From: Gibbula magus
Taxonomy: Eukaryota; Mollusca; Gastropoda; Trochida; Trochidae
NCBI GenBank assembly: GCA_936450465.1
Contig: OW388305.1
Coordinates: forward strand, 39,942,687-40,006,686
Reading direction: 5' to 3'
DNA length: 64,000 nucleotides
Each line of letters starts with the position of its first letter. Position 1 is the stretch's first letter. The notes below the pieces were generated by a model that saw nothing but the letters and a program-made list of their open reading frames with translations, was not told the DNA's origin and did not search any database. A program made the position numbers and the translations under genes. Positions 33,092-44,811 of this stretch are shown here, piece by piece.

Positions 33092-33272
33092 TAAAATAAA
33101 ATGTGTTCACAATAAAATGGCCACAATGCATTTTTTGCTTGATACACAACATCGTTATTACCACTACGGATAAGTGGTTTGTATAATAGGTAAACTTAAA
33201 TGACATATATGATTATAAATGGGAAATTTGAAAAAATAAAATTTGCCAAAAAACGTGCTACTGACCCTTTAA
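33092..33272 (-). mobile_element. Family A MITE fragment
   Basis: TGTGTTCACAATAAAATGGC through to CGTGCTACTGACCCTTTAA: about half of a family A element in reverse, ending at TTAA. Confidence 0.85.
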
Positions 33273-33324
33273 AGGCTTGTAACTCATCCGTTATGAACAT
33301 TATTGAACTAATACCTTTCTACTT

Positions 33325-33405
33325 CTCTAAGAGGCATTTAGAAAGTGGTAATATGAAGAATTAACAAATATATGGTTTTACAACTTCTTTATTGAATTGA
33401 TATGC
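33325..33405 (+). repeat. Retroelement-tail fragment
   Basis: AAGAGGCATTTAGAAAGTGG and, 50 bp on, ACAACTTCTTTATTG, in the same order as at 43605-43680. The hammerhead-like part is absent. Confidence 0.55.
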
Positions 33406-34365
33406 ACCTCCTCTTCTTGATCAGCCAATAGATACGAACCCCATTATTAAGCAAATGATACATATACAATGTTCAGTACCGTTTGCTTGATAACGGTGTT
33501 AGTGAATACACTGAAACGGCTCAATAAAGTATAGGTGGTTGTAAATGAATACATTTGTTAATTTTGAATAGTTTTCTAATGAGCTATTATACACCGTTGT
33601 ATGATCTACCATGAAATGCAACAATGTAAAATATATATTAAAATAGATATTTCACAATTTAACCCTTAATTATGACCGGAAATTATTCCTGGCGTGGCAA
33701 AAACCTCAGAACAGTCGTCAATGTCTGGTGGACCCACGCCCAGAGATGCAGACAGAAATTAATCGAATATTTAAGTTAAACATTTGACAAAAAGTACATT
33801 ATAATTCATAAAGAAATAATCATAAATATCATGACGCCCACCCACCACAAAACTTGTAAAAACACAAATAGAAATGAATCGAGATATATGTTTCATCATT
33901 TGTTCATGAAGAAAAGAAGTCTTTAAACAATAAACTCTGATTTTTAAAAAACAAAATAGCGAATTCGTACTATACGTAGCCATAGAAAGATAAGAGAGAG
34001 AATTGAGGGAGGTGAATGTATACATAACTATGATATAGATAAAGTTTAAAACAACTTTTTCCTCATCCGAGAATGAAATACTCATGATAGATAATGGAAA
34101 CTATGATGAAAAAGATGTACACATGTAAACGTCAATTAAGCAAATAGATACATTTTTTGAGTGACATTTTTGAAGATAGAAAACAAACAAGCATATTCAT
34201 TTATGGGTAGACAACCTCGAGCTCCTTATTCCAAAAGCACGATGTTTTGATAGACATTCTTGTTTCGTTTTCAATTATGAATATGAAAAGGTGCCAATAC
34301 CATTATCATAAGTGGATCAAGGCCCAGTGTCTTAATTATTACTCAAATTCGGAAATGATTAATGC
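33406..34365. other. No feature resolved
   Basis: AT-rich. The 104-codon minus frame (34085-33771) is compositionally ordinary and has no domain. Confidence 0.5.
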
Positions 34366-35251
34366 AAGTGTATATAAATAATAAGCGGAACTGACCTAAG
34401 GAATTTCGTGAGTGTGTACCAACTATCGGGAGGAGTGGGACAAGGCACGCACTTTACTCCAGCATTTTTCATACAACGTGGACATTATGAACAGCTTTAT
34501 GTGCTGCTTTCCATGGATATATACTTTATATTTATGAATTAATCAGTGATGCTCATAAATTGTATATACGTTACCAAGGTATGGGAAGAAGGTAACAATT
34601 GTATAATGTACTGTCCATTATTTAATGGCGGATTTACGCCAAGTTTGCACAGCGGTTTTTAAGTTTATACCTCCATGAACTTAATAAATTTTGAAGTCAA
34701 TACTTATAAATAAATATACTCGTACCTGATGTTTTGAAAAGGTTTCATTTCTACAAATATACAAATTTGCAACACTTAGAGCTGTAATATTTACGCGCAT
34801 GAAGACGCCAAATATTAGCCCCGCCTACAACGTGTTCATCAACCAATGAAAATGCACAACGCAACTAGCCATGAACCTGACGTCATGGGGGCGTGGCTAA
34901 ATGTGATGTGACGTCACGAAATTAAGTTTATGCAGGTATGAACTGAATCTCTGTGACAGTGTTCAGCGAATCAAATCCACGCAAAGCAAATGCTATTTAT
35001 TTATTAGTAGTTATAAGTGTATATAAATAATAAGCGGAACTGACCTAAGGAAATTCGGGAGGAGTGGGACAAGGCACGCACTTTACTCCAGCATTTTTCA
35101 TACAACATGGACATTATGAACAGCTTTATGTGCTTCTTTCCATGGATATATATTATTTATTTATTAATTAATCAGTGTTGCTAATAAATTTTATATACGT
35201 GACCGAGGTATGGAAATAAGGTAACAATTGTATATTTTACTGTCGATTATT
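34366..35251 (+). repeat. Local direct duplication: 34366-34622 and 35015-35251
   Basis: Both start AAGTGTATATAAATAATAAG and share GGACAAGGCACGCACTTTAC, TTATGAACAGCTTTATGTGC and AAGGTAACAATTGTAT. The right copy lacks ~20 bp after CTAAGGAA. The copies start with TATA-like sequence and begin TG, but no LTR-type CA end, primer-binding site or flanking duplication is clear. Confidence 0.85.
34815..34916. promoter_or_regulatory. Promoter-like cluster: GC boxes, CCAAT, two CREs
   Basis: CCAAT at 34843-34847, TGACGTCA at 34878-34885 and 34909-34916, and GGGGGCGTGGC at 34887-34897. A CCCCGCC-type box lies near 34820, inverted to the last. On the plus strand an ATG is followed at once by CAG and GTATGA at about 34933, a start-then-donor arrangement. 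It lies between the two duplicate segments. It could instead be the inverted ends of a small repeat. Confidence 0.35.
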
Positions 35252-35311
35252 AGAAATTAAAATATGTCTACATGCTCGATAGTAAGGTAATATATATTTA
35301 GATACTTTAAA

Positions 35312-35412
35312 GTTCATGGTGGCCGAATGGGTAAACTATTGATACAGTGTTGGCGGTCTGTGGGTGACTCTGAAGGTGTCGGCTGTAATTACATTAGGGA
35401 TTCGTCCCGAAA
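35312..35412 (+). mobile_element. Possible degenerate tRNA-like SINE head
   Basis: TGGCCGAATGG (35320-35330) fits the A-box consensus. GGGATTCGTCCC about 70 nt later is a poor B box. No body shared with other copies was seen. Confidence 0.3.
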
Positions 35413-35639
35413 ACAACTATAACAATATCTAATTATTTGTTTAGTTTTTGAAGGATTGCCATTCATCAATAAGTTTGGTTTTGGTAATGGTACGTAAGAA
35501 ACATATCGCCCTAATAATCGTGTTTATATCTGTTTGTTTTAAATCAGAATTATGATACAATAAGATAAAAAGGAATCAACAAAAAGCCTAACCAACAAAT
35601 TTCGTACGTAAACGTGTAGAAAAATAAAAATAATACCCT

Positions 35640-36440
35640 CAACGTCTCTGTAAATATTATCCTCCGATTGAAACAACCCAGAGAGCTACGGATCAGTGTT
35701 CTGCTGACAATTACAGAGTTCCCCCAGGACAGGCTGGTTTACATAGTACGAGTATATCCCCAGGTCACTCACTCTAAGCATCAAGTATTAGCATATGGCC
35801 ACTGTGGTCAGTTGCAGCAAGGACGTATATCACATCCATCTAATTCCTTGGTTGCAGGCATAGCCAGTGACCCGCTCGATATGTGTTAACGATTGTCACC
35901 ATAGACTAACTTTTGGTCTCTGAAATGAGAATTCTAGAGAATGTCAGAATAGAAATTCAAATTTAGCATCTAAGATGTCGTCATCTAAAATCACAGTGAG
36001 CTTATACTATGACGTCTGAAGTTCGGACGATCGACATCCGTTGCAGGGGACATCTTTTGAGAAACAGAGGGTCCACATATCCAGGAGTCCAAAATGGTCT
36101 CAATGGGTGAAAGTGTGTTGGGGTTGGGGGCGATGTACAGACAATCTCGTTCGGTGTGCAGCAGGCCGGCAGGGGATGCTGTATGACCATTTGTCAATCC
36201 CAAACAAAGAGTACCATTAACTATAATATGTATATAGATGTATTATAATATTTGTATTTCTAGATATTGAAGTGTTTGTATACAGTCTATGTGTGTCATT
36301 ATGTATCATCATTCTGTGAGGTCTCTTCTGTGATCCATGACGCTTCGAGGATGGGCGTTGCTTGTTCATTAGTTTCGAGATCAACATTGATTTTGATTTT
36401 CGTATGTCCAAAGGGAAGACAAATAAAGACTGATCCACGA
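35640..36440. other. Unique, GC-richer region with short unassigned ORFs
   Basis: A 73-codon plus frame at 35668-35889 reads MKQPRELRISVLLTITEFPQ. Around 36020-36215 the plus strand is open after a weak acceptor (CCGTTGCAG), with KWSQWVKVCWGWGRC, while the minus strand also has two open frames. The WSxW-Cys pattern recalls thrombospondin type 1 repeats but the cysteine spacing is wrong. No call is made. Confidence 0.3.
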
Positions 36441-36454
36441 ATGATTTTGATTAA

Positions 36455-36542
36455 TCTAAACGAACCGGAAGTCAAAACAAACTTCGGGCAATAGCATCCC
36501 GAAACAGGAAATCACAACTGAACACACTGGATGCACCTTTAA
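36455..36542 (+). mobile_element. Right-end fragment related to family C MITE
   Basis: Ends AACACACTGGATGCACCTTTAA, matching the family C terminus. The left part is not recognised. Confidence 0.5.
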
Positions 36543-37671
36543 GGGTGTTGTTGAAGAATATTGATATTTTTCAAAATATTTTGGGCTTTTGTCGAAGTTC
36601 ATTTTAACACTTAAAAGAGGAGAAATTAAGTTGGCGATTCTCAAGTTTAGAAAAGGGACAGTTCAGCTACTCTTTAAACAAATGATCTTGCTGAAATATT
36701 CAGGAGACAATTATTAATGGTACGACAGAATTGCATAGTTTATTTGACAATTTAGCTCTTTGATGGGCATGTAAGAGTGGAAAACATAAGAAAAAATGTT
36801 TTGATTCCGTACAATGGACAATGTAAGACTACACTTTATGTAATGATTAAAATATCAAGCGAACCAACTCTCAATGAAGAATCTAGATGATTGTATATAT
36901 ACACACACACAAATAACAACTTCCAGCACCGCCATTGCAAAAGAGAAAGATAACTCATACATTAACCAACTATATACATATACAGTCACATATACATATC
37001 ATCCACAGATCCCCACTTTTCCTTTGGTGGACCCGTTCAAAATTCCTGGATCCGCAACTGTATAAAGATAACCTGAGCACACTAGTCCCCCCTCCCATTA
37101 TCTATCAAGAGAGCTCCAAAGTGGCATATATCAGTTCCTTGTTCATCTTATGTAAAGATAAACTTAGTTCCGAAGCATCCCTACAGGTAATGAACATAAA
37201 TACAGCAGAACAGAGGGAGATTCCCCAGATTATTCTGTTCCTGTTCCTAGGATGCAATGGAATCCCTGGTTCTGTCGTGCATCTCACGACATTGCGATTC
37301 CTGCGTTAAATCATGTAAATATCAACAAACACGCTCCTCTCGTCAATCAGATCCCATGATCTGATCTTCGTCACCTCGATTGTTTTCCCAGCACTCGAGC
37401 ATGTCAGGACTACCATTTGATCTCGGACGTTTTGTATCAGTTATCCCCCCTTGGTAAACAATCTCCGCCAGGGGCCTCTCGAATGAAGATAACTGTTCTC
37501 TGTTTATTTCTCCATTATGTTTCCTGCAAGACATACGTCTTCCTGTGGTATGGAAGCTATAAGATTGGGAACTAGGTTAAGAAAACACGATGACTAAACT
37601 GAAGCAGAATGTAGATATGCTATGGATGTACAGATTCATAAAGAGCATGCTAAACCTTTGAACTTTGAATG
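36543..37671. other. Unique region; a possible exon ends at 37190
   Basis: A plus frame (36935-37309, 124 codons) contains a good donor, CTACAG before GTAATG, near 37190. Upstream of it the peptide reads ESSKVAYISSLFILCKDKLS. A minus frame at 37534-37343 reads MSCRKHNGEINREQLSSFER. Either might be exonic. Neither shows a domain. Confidence 0.28.
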
Positions 37672-38165
37672 TTAAAGGCGCTGTAGCACGTTTTTTTAAA
37701 CATATTTTATTTTCTTAAATTTGCTATTTAACATTAAAGTTTATACAAAATATTGTTATGATAGAGGGTAAATCATCTCATTACACGACCAGATAAACCG
37801 TATCCATGGAAAACGATTTTCCGTATTGAAAGAAAATGCTGATACGTATAAAGCGACAGTGGTGTGGGACTCTCCAGTGTGAGAGGTAGATTTGTTGATC
37901 TCCTGCGAATTTGAGAGTTAAGACAGCAAGATAATTGACCATTCTATCATGGTACCATATTCAAAACTCTACTTTGAATTTTTATAGGTATTGCTACATC
38001 GGTCAGATCACTTGAACAGGACTCGCGTAACTTTACCGAACCATGTATATTCGTTTTAGAACTCTTTTTATTTATTCAGGAGTACTATTTAGCCATTGCT
38101 AACAATTATTCACCTTTTCGTGACATCACTATTTCAGTAAGGAAAACTTGCTACAGCGCCTTTAA
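37672..38165 (+). mobile_element. TTAA MITE, family B (494 bp, complete)
   Basis: TTAAAGGCGCTGTAGCACG to TGCTACAGCGCCTTTAA. Contains GCGACAGTGGTGTGGGACTC and AGAGGGTAAATCATCTCATT. Confidence 0.88.
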
Positions 38166-38570
38166 TAATCTAAGTGTAATACCCTTTGACATTTGTGTGG
38201 TTATATTAGGTTATGGCTGATAAATTTTCTCTGAAAAACCTCTCATTTTACTTCCATTTATCCCAAACAAACGTTAATGATTTATCAAACATTGGAAATG
38301 AGCCATAGCAAGATCATCCTCTTATCAAAGAGGTTACCTCTGTTACGAGGGGGCCATATTTATCGTTTCTACTCTAGCGATAAAACTATTTATAGCCAAT
38401 ATGAAATCCTCTTACATTTCAGATTGACAATTCCATTCTTTTCAACGGTTGAGTGAACAGACCGGAAGCTCTATTTGAATCAACGTCGCTGATTGCACAA
38501 ACTCACTTTAATTACAAGATTTCTTTCTTTCTTTCCAAGAAAATACTCCATCTTCAACATAGAAGTGAGG

Positions 38571-38810
38571 TGAGGTGAGTTGGGGTTTAACGCCGCTTTC
38601 AAGATTATTTCACTTATACCGCGGCTGCTGGTATTACGGCAGGGAGAAAGCTCACAACGCAATGTGGCTATGCATTGCGGTGAAACCTGCGAGCATCGGC
38701 TGGAACTAGCGAACCATGGGTGGTACTACGCTGAAATTCAGTGTAGCATTGGACCCAAACCTTACTGCGTGTAGAACAGTTCTCTACTGCAGACAAAGTT
38801 GCAGTGCCCC
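38571..38810 (-). mobile_element. tRNA-derived SINE, copy 3
   Basis: Reverse copy: GGGGTTTAACGCCGC at the left, GTGGCTATGCATTGCGGTGA, GGCTGGAACTAGCG, and GTAGAACAGTTCTCTACTGC at the right. The 64-codon plus frame across it is an artefact. Confidence 0.8.
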
Positions 38811-39780
38811 TGCAACATAGGGTATTTGGGAAGAAATGACGTGAGTAACATTTGTGGGGAAATAAATAACAGTAACCCTCTGCACCAAGAAAAGTTTCCC
38901 AGATATGATCTTCAATAATTACCTATCTCCCAAATCGTTTTTACAAAGCAGAGTTCGGGATGTTTCTGCAACACACTCACCATTTTGATAATTTTGAAAT
39001 TATGAATAATACTATATTTATTTATAGACACACTGATAAAATATCAACTTAAAATTTAAATATCCCTAAGATAACTCCAATGTACTGCACCTGTGTTTAA
39101 CACCAGAGCGACAGGACATTGCACCGTAACACGAAACCTCTCATTAACCCTCACAGCGCCAACGTCCTCCACGTCAACATTGCTCTGAGAGTTATCTGCA
39201 CGAGTGGCATCAAGGGGTTAAACAACCTGGACTCTTAACGGGCGCCTGGAATGCGACAAGTACCCGCAAAGTGTCTTCTATACTTCTAGACAATTAACAA
39301 TACAGTAATAAATGTAATCACAAACTCGGCATGTATTCCTTTCGCTTAAACCCTGACCAGCTGTCTTATTCACTAACGTGCTAAGAAGAATGCGTTTTAC
39401 ATTCTATCAGTTGAGGTTGAGACCTCGTTGATTAGTCGCACGCTTGTCAAGGAGCCGGTTGTGAAAAAAGTGCTACTGTTGATTCGCGTGTCTTCTACTC
39501 TGAATGAAATCCAATGACTGACTGGTGTGAGGGAACGCTCCAGGTGGGACAGGTATATCGAATTACCTGGCGTGTGTCTTACCTGTCGTTGTGCATCTCA
39601 GGCAGTGTTAATGTATTGACGTACAAGACCAAACGTTTTAAAATGTCTTTTGTACAGTGATTGAATAATCATTAATGTTCCCATCATCACACTCGAGCTC
39701 CTTGTACATTTTATATCATCTTGCTTCCATGTATTTATTATAAATGTATAATGTATGTATGATATATAATATATTAATAT
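38811..39780. other. No gene resolved; one minus ORF of ~54 codons
   Basis: Between about 39235 and 39070 the minus strand is open without ATG and reads DATRADNSQSNVDVEDVGAV, ending VHWSYLRDI before TAA; the plus strand is open there as well. On the minus strand GACAG precedes GTAAGAC near 39575, a good donor. No supporting partner. Confidence 0.3.
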
Positions 39781-39784
39781 AATG

Positions 39785-40003
39785 TAAATGTATATAAAAA
39801 TTAATTACCACACGGGCAATAAAGAATTATTTGATCTTATCTTATCATATAACATGGTTATATTTGGGATCACACTACCTTCAATAGTACAAATTCTTGT
39901 ACTTTTTCGGCCGAGTCCCATGCGGGATTCGAACCCACGCCCTCAGAGTAAGGCAACTATCGCCAGCATTGACTGTACCAACAGCTTACCACACGACCAT
40001 ATC
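39785..40003 (-). mobile_element. tRNA-derived SINE of a second type
   Basis: On the minus strand the head starts ATGGTCGTGTGGTAAGC and contains GGGTTCGAATCCCGC (B box, plus 39938-39924). A body with GACTCGGCCGAAAAAGTACA and TTGTACTATTGAAGG follows. It does not share a body with the family at 4.1, 28.8, 38.7 and 44.9 kb. The A box is imperfect. Confidence 0.6.
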
Positions 40004-40238
40004 TTATCATTTTTTAATCATCTTATCTGTTTTAGTTGTAACCACTTCAATGTCCTTTGGCATGAAAACAATTGATGCAAGTTTTAGGAAAAGACAACAT
40101 TTGCCCACATGTTGACTCATTCTTTAATGTTAGATATTATGTAGATACGATCGCAGCAAATAACCTGAGCTATCTGTCCATGTTATAGGCTTATCAGGGA
40201 ATTTTCAAATCGCAATGAGGATACTAACAGTTCAAAGC

Positions 40239-40599
40239 TTAAAGGGGCAGTAGCACGTTTTTTCGCTGAAATAAGTCGATGAAATGTATTTGAAAAATAA
40301 TGTCACCAAACGTACGACAACCTTCTCTCTTCGGAAAATCAAGTTAAAAAATGAGTGTACATGGTTCCGTAAAGCTATGGGAATCGTGTTTGTCATTTGA
40401 GATAATAAAACGTGTTCACAATAAAATGGCCGCCATGCCATTTTTGCTTTATACGCAACATCGTCATTACCACTACGGATAATTGTTTTGTGTAATAAGA
40501 TGTTTTACCCTCTAAAGTAAATCTAAATGACATAAACTATCATTATAAATGGGGAATTTAAAAACAAAATTTTCAGAAAACGTGCTACTGCTCCTTTAA
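40239..40599 (-). mobile_element. TTAA MITE, family A (361 bp, complete)
   Basis: TTAAAGGGGCAGTAGCACG and CGTGCTACTGCTCCTTTAA at the ends; interior is the reverse of the 29500 copy. Confidence 0.92.
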
Positions 40600-41576
40600 G
40601 GTTCCTTCAGTACTCAAGTCCGTGATAATTGAAATGCTAAGATGTAGCTGCTATGAGTGGAGTTTGTATATGTTTACCCTTTCCGGTCCCGGTTTAGGTT
40701 GCTTGACCTTTATATTCGTGTATCTGAATAAAACATTTCATAAATAATCTATGAATGATGATGGTATAGAGAAAATATCGTCTCAGGTAGCCAAGCCAAT
40801 CTGCCAAAGTTACACATTAGCGACATTTAACTAATTGACTTTGAAACTGATTCACGTATGCATGTAGATATGATTGTCAGAAAAGCGTTCTTTCAGTAAC
40901 GATTCATTGTAACCTTCCACAACATAGCAACGCTTTAATATTTTTTTCAAATAAACAAATAATTAAAACTACAACTGTGAAATAAGTGTAACAGAAATAC
41001 AATAAAGTAACATTCAGAAATGTAAAGTTCATTATTAAAGGCGTTGTCAGTTTCGTTATCGTGCTTTATTAAGTCACGTGGCTCAATTGAAGTGACGGCA
41101 CCATTAAACTATTTCCGGTTTTTTACTTATATGACCTTATACATACACTAATTATGGATTGTATGGTTAGTGATGACTGCAATATACGGCTATTCAACAT
41201 GCAATCGTATAATCAATAGATATACTGGACTTTACAAAGGAGTGACTGTCAACTTAAGGGTCGACGTTTGTACAGATAGGATAAACGTTTGTTGACATGT
41301 ACTTTGTAAAATAGTTGAAATGCACACATTTATATATAGTAGAGCTATCATAACAAGCGGTTATACTTTGAAGTCTTTGAAGGACATTAGATAAGAAAAC
41401 AAGATTGTTTGGATAACAACAATACGTAAGGTATGATTTGGTGTGACATACCTTTTATGTTTCGTTATGGTACAGTCAGTATAATCTATTGCAATGCAGT
41501 ATGATATTGTAGAGTACTGTACAGCATAAAGCAGTATATAGTACAATGTACTACTTTATAACATACCATAGTATTA
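40600..41576. other. No feature resolved
   Basis: AT-rich, grading at the right into the degenerate edge of the pentanucleotide tract. Confidence 0.5.
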
Positions 41577-41872
41577 AGTGCAGTAAATGGTATATTGTAT
41601 GGCATTGTATGGTGTGGTGTTTGAGTATGATTTGATGTGGTGTGGTGTGGTGTGGTTTGGTGTGGTGTGGTGTGGTGTAGTTTGGTATGTTATGAGGTGT
41701 GGTGTGGTGTGGTGTGGTGTAGTGTAGTGTGGTGTAGTTTGGTATGGTATGGTATGGTATGGTGTGATATGGTATGGTATGGTATTGAATGGTATGGTGT
41801 GGTGTGGTGTGCTATTGTGTGGTATTGTATGGTGTGGTGTGGTGTGTTGTGACGTGGTGTAACGTAGGGTAG
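41577..41872 (+). repeat. Pentanucleotide tract (TGTGG/TATGG)n
   Basis: About 60 units of GTGGT with TATGG and TTTGG variants. Frames on both strands are open because the unit has no stop in some phases; the 101- and 71-codon frames are artefacts. Confidence 0.95.
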
Positions 41873-42214
41873 ACGTCAAAGTAAATAAGTATCAGCTCCT
41901 TCCAAATATGTTGACGTTCATAACCATTTCAATTTCGAAATTGGCGTTGAATGTATGCGTAGTATGCAAGATTCAATTATCCGTCCAGAATAGAAACGGA
42001 AATATCATAGAACAACGGTACATTGTAGCATATAATTGTCGATGACGCTTTCAAGTTTACCACACCGGAATCCGTAATCGCACCAGAATAACTACGTTAT
42101 ACTCGAGTTTACATATTGACCATTCTTACCTTTCTTGTCTACACGGCAGTAAGTAGTACATATCAACAGTTAATACCGATGTGTTGACAATAAACGTGTT
42201 CATAGTTTCGATAT

Positions 42215-42965
42215 ATGTCTACTTGCAAATATCTCGTTTGCCAAGCAGTCATTATTTCAGCGCAATTTCCCGTATTTCGTTTGTGACGTCATAAAATGAT
42301 TATTCTTTGTCATTATAGCTTGCTATCCTAGGAGAAGTTTACCGTTTTATGATATTGTTATGCGCTTCTAATGACACAAGAGAATTAGTGAGAACAGCTC
42401 ACTCATATACCCCCGCTTTTAACAAAGAAGAAAAGTTTCAAAATAGCAGATAGACATCAATGTTTAGTCTTCTGTATGAACAAACCACAGCAGTACTATG
42501 AAAGCAGAGTGTGTGTGTTTTCTTATTAAGTATGTATTCATAGATACACTTGTAAGAGTGCTTTAGAAGTTAAAGTTGAAAAATCGAGAAGTTGTGCATA
42601 AATTATGCAAATGAGGGTATGAAACATACAAAAGGCAGATGTACGCATCATGGTGATTGTACATATCAAGTTTCGTAAAATTTGAACTACTAGTGTCTGA
42701 GTTCTGAGCGGAACAAAAACATTCCGGATGGACGCAAGGACGGACGGACGGACGTGCTGACCGCTATATACCCCGACTACGTCGTAGCGGGGGTATAATA
42801 AAGTGGGTAATAAAGAAATTATTACACTCCAACTGTGAAATATGGAAATGAAAAAATATATGTGTATAACCCTCGGTCTCGTTCGGGCAATATACAAAAT
42901 AAATTAGTTTTTTTTCATATGGTACGCTACCTCGGGTAATAACCTCTATATTTGTAATCCCTTTT
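42215..42965 (+). repeat. Composite dispersed repeat with GACGGACGG tail
   Basis: The ends (42215-42335 and 42850-42965) match 5065-5340 in order. The middle (about 42560-42800) has ATAAATTATGCAAATGAGGG, ATCAAGTTTCGTAAAATTTG, GGACGGACGGACGG and TATACCCCGACTACGTCG, a type of tail seen also at 18.87 kb. Confidence 0.6.
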
Positions 42966-43185
42966 ATATAATTCAAACAATATTCATATTCATTCATTGA
43001 AAGGAATAACAAACAGGCACACGCGTATGTAAATATTTCTTAACATCATCAAGGGCGCAGCATTAAATTCAAATCAAATTCTATGAGAGTGCAAAGTAAC
43101 TGCATTCAACTCAAAGAAGACGCATTTTAATTTTGTCGTCATTCGAATAAAAAATAAGTGTAAGATCTTTTAAGCAAGATCGTCT

Positions 43186-43364
43186 CTACTTTGATTCCAG
43201 ACACCGGGTCATCAACCGCCCAAAGCTGTCGTCACAAATGTAATTATCAGCACCGGCTAATGGTTGAACACAACTCAAGAGGACATTTAACTTGCTGAGT
43301 AAATATTGAAGATCGTGCTGAAATGCAGCGGCCAAACACGTCCTCACCAGACTATTGTAGTTCA
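43186..43364 (-). CDS. Candidate C-terminal coding exon, four cysteines, unknown family
   Basis: On the minus strand TTGTGACTGTCAG ends at 43365 as a possible acceptor. The exon then contributes 2 nt to a split codon and 58 sense codons before TAG at 43186. The peptide reads NYNSLVRTCLAAAFQHDLQ, YLLSKLNVLLSCVQPLAGAD, then NYICDDSFGRLMTRCLESK. The leucine spacing suggests helices. Four cysteines in 58 residues suggest a secreted disulphide-bonded protein. The frame has no ATG near the acceptor, which fits an internal or last exon. GC content is higher than that of its surroundings. Upstream exons were not found, and a good poly(A) signal was not seen close downstream. No family recognised. Confidence 0.42.
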
Positions 43365-43604
43365 CTGACAGTCACAACGCCATAGATATTGAAGTGGTAA
43401 AGGATAGACGCCACACTACGTTATGTGATTTCATAAGATAAATCTGTTTTGGTTTATCCCGAGAGTTTTATTCGGAATCTTGAATTCCTTATTTAAACCC
43501 CGATCAGTTATTGTTCCTGTTACAAGACATCGCGGAGAAAGCATCTGTCTGTGATCTATACACGGTTTTTGAGCAATTAACTAAATTATATTTTGAGACT
43601 AGGT

Positions 43605-43730
43605 CTTTGAAGGGCATTTAGAAGTGGTATACATAAGAACAGGAATATTTTCTGGATAACAACTTCTTTAATGTGAGAATATACACGACGTTTCGTACAT
43701 ACTCACTCCTTCATCAGGTAGAATGTAAGG
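43605..43730 (-). mobile_element. Retroelement tail with hammerhead-like core, second copy
   Basis: Minus strand: CTGATGA (43717-43711), 16 nt (AGGAGTGAGTATGTAC), GAAAC (43694-43690), GTCGTGTATATTCTC, then AAAGAAGTTGTTATCC. The 16 nt begin AGGAGT, which would need an ACTCC-type partner; the partner side reads TGTAC, so stem II is broken here. Confidence 0.5.
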
Positions 43731-43882
43731 AAAAAACAAAATATGGTACATCCAGAAGATCTTCCTATTCTTATGTTTTAGATTGCTCTCTGTTTCAGCG
43801 TCAAAGTGTTGCTACTATTTATACTGAAAGAAGTTGAAACTATTTCTGTCTTGAAATACTTATCTGTAAGTTAGATGTAATA

Positions 43883-43962
43883 CATTCACTTCCCACAAAG
43901 GTTACTCCCTTCATTGTCTATCTAGAAAATCTGAAGGGAGTAACCTCTGTGGGAAGAGAATG
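43883..43962. mobile_element. Family I palindromic MITE (80 bp), perfect 9-bp target duplication
   Basis: CATTCACTTCCCACAAAGG and GTGGGAAGAGAATG ends. Flanked by GATGTAATA at 43874-43882 and 43963-43971. Arms are not quite perfect (two or three changes). Confidence 0.88.
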
Positions 43963-44004
43963 GATGTAATAAGAACCATATAACAGCCATTGCCACAATG
44001 ATAC

Positions 44005-44410
44005 TAAAAGGAGGGTTAACGTTCTATCGGGGTATTTTTGTGAAAATGAAATTCAAGACATTTCTGTTTACACATATATGCCATATATACATGATTAAAA
44101 CACAGTCAAACTGAAAGATACTAATAATGGGTATTATTTTGAAGACTTTATATTTCACAACTTGATAAACACAATCGTACATTTGTTGAAAATTAGAAAC
44201 AATGAAAACTGAAGCCATTCATCGGCGCTGCGAGTGGGGAAATAACAGCATAACAGCAAAGTGTTTATTAATTTAGTTTCATGACATGTTATGTGTTACT
44301 ATGTGAATAATCTGTCCTGTCAGTGTATGTCTTATTAAAAGTTCAATATAGTGTTTTTCATTTCAAGTAATGCAGAAAAATCCAATATGGCGACAGAAAT
44401 CTCCCTTTAA
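44005..44410 (+). mobile_element. Family G MITE, long copy
   Basis: CTAAAAGGAGGGTTAAC to CCAATATGGCGACAGAA and CTCCCTTTAA. The interior is the reverse of 46072-46491. Confidence 0.85.
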
Positions 44411-44811
44411 GACATTCACAATAGTGAACTACTTATAGTAAACTTCATGTATACTATCTCACTGGGTCATTCACGTTCAACAATGGTATCTATTTAATAT
44501 ATTATTTATATCTTATTTTGATGTATAACATGTTTTATAACGTAGTTAGTGCCTTATAGGTCGTGTTTGGTCGGACACTTTTATAAGTATGTGACACTAA
44601 AATAAAATAATATTGTCCTCTCATCAATGCGGTTTTAAGTAGAATTTAAATATAATGTATATGTTGTTTTGATGTATAACATTACACATTTGTAGGTCGT
44701 GTTTGGTCGGACACTTTCATAGCATGCTTAAGATGTTTGTCTGTGTGTCTGTCCATCCGTGTCTCTTCTGTCTACATGTACGTGGGTTTGTATGTGTAGT
44801 TTCATATTACG

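Noticed and set aside
34366..35251. LTR retrotransposon
   Set aside because: No CA terminus, primer-binding site, polypurine tract or flanking duplication was found; kept only as a duplication with that as one possibility.
36020..36215. Thrombospondin type 1 repeat-like exon (KWSQW, CWGWGRC)
   Set aside because: Cysteine spacing does not fit, the acceptor is weak, and several frames on both strands are open.
41574..41879. 101- and 71-codon ORFs
   Set aside because: Pentanucleotide repeat without stops in some frames.
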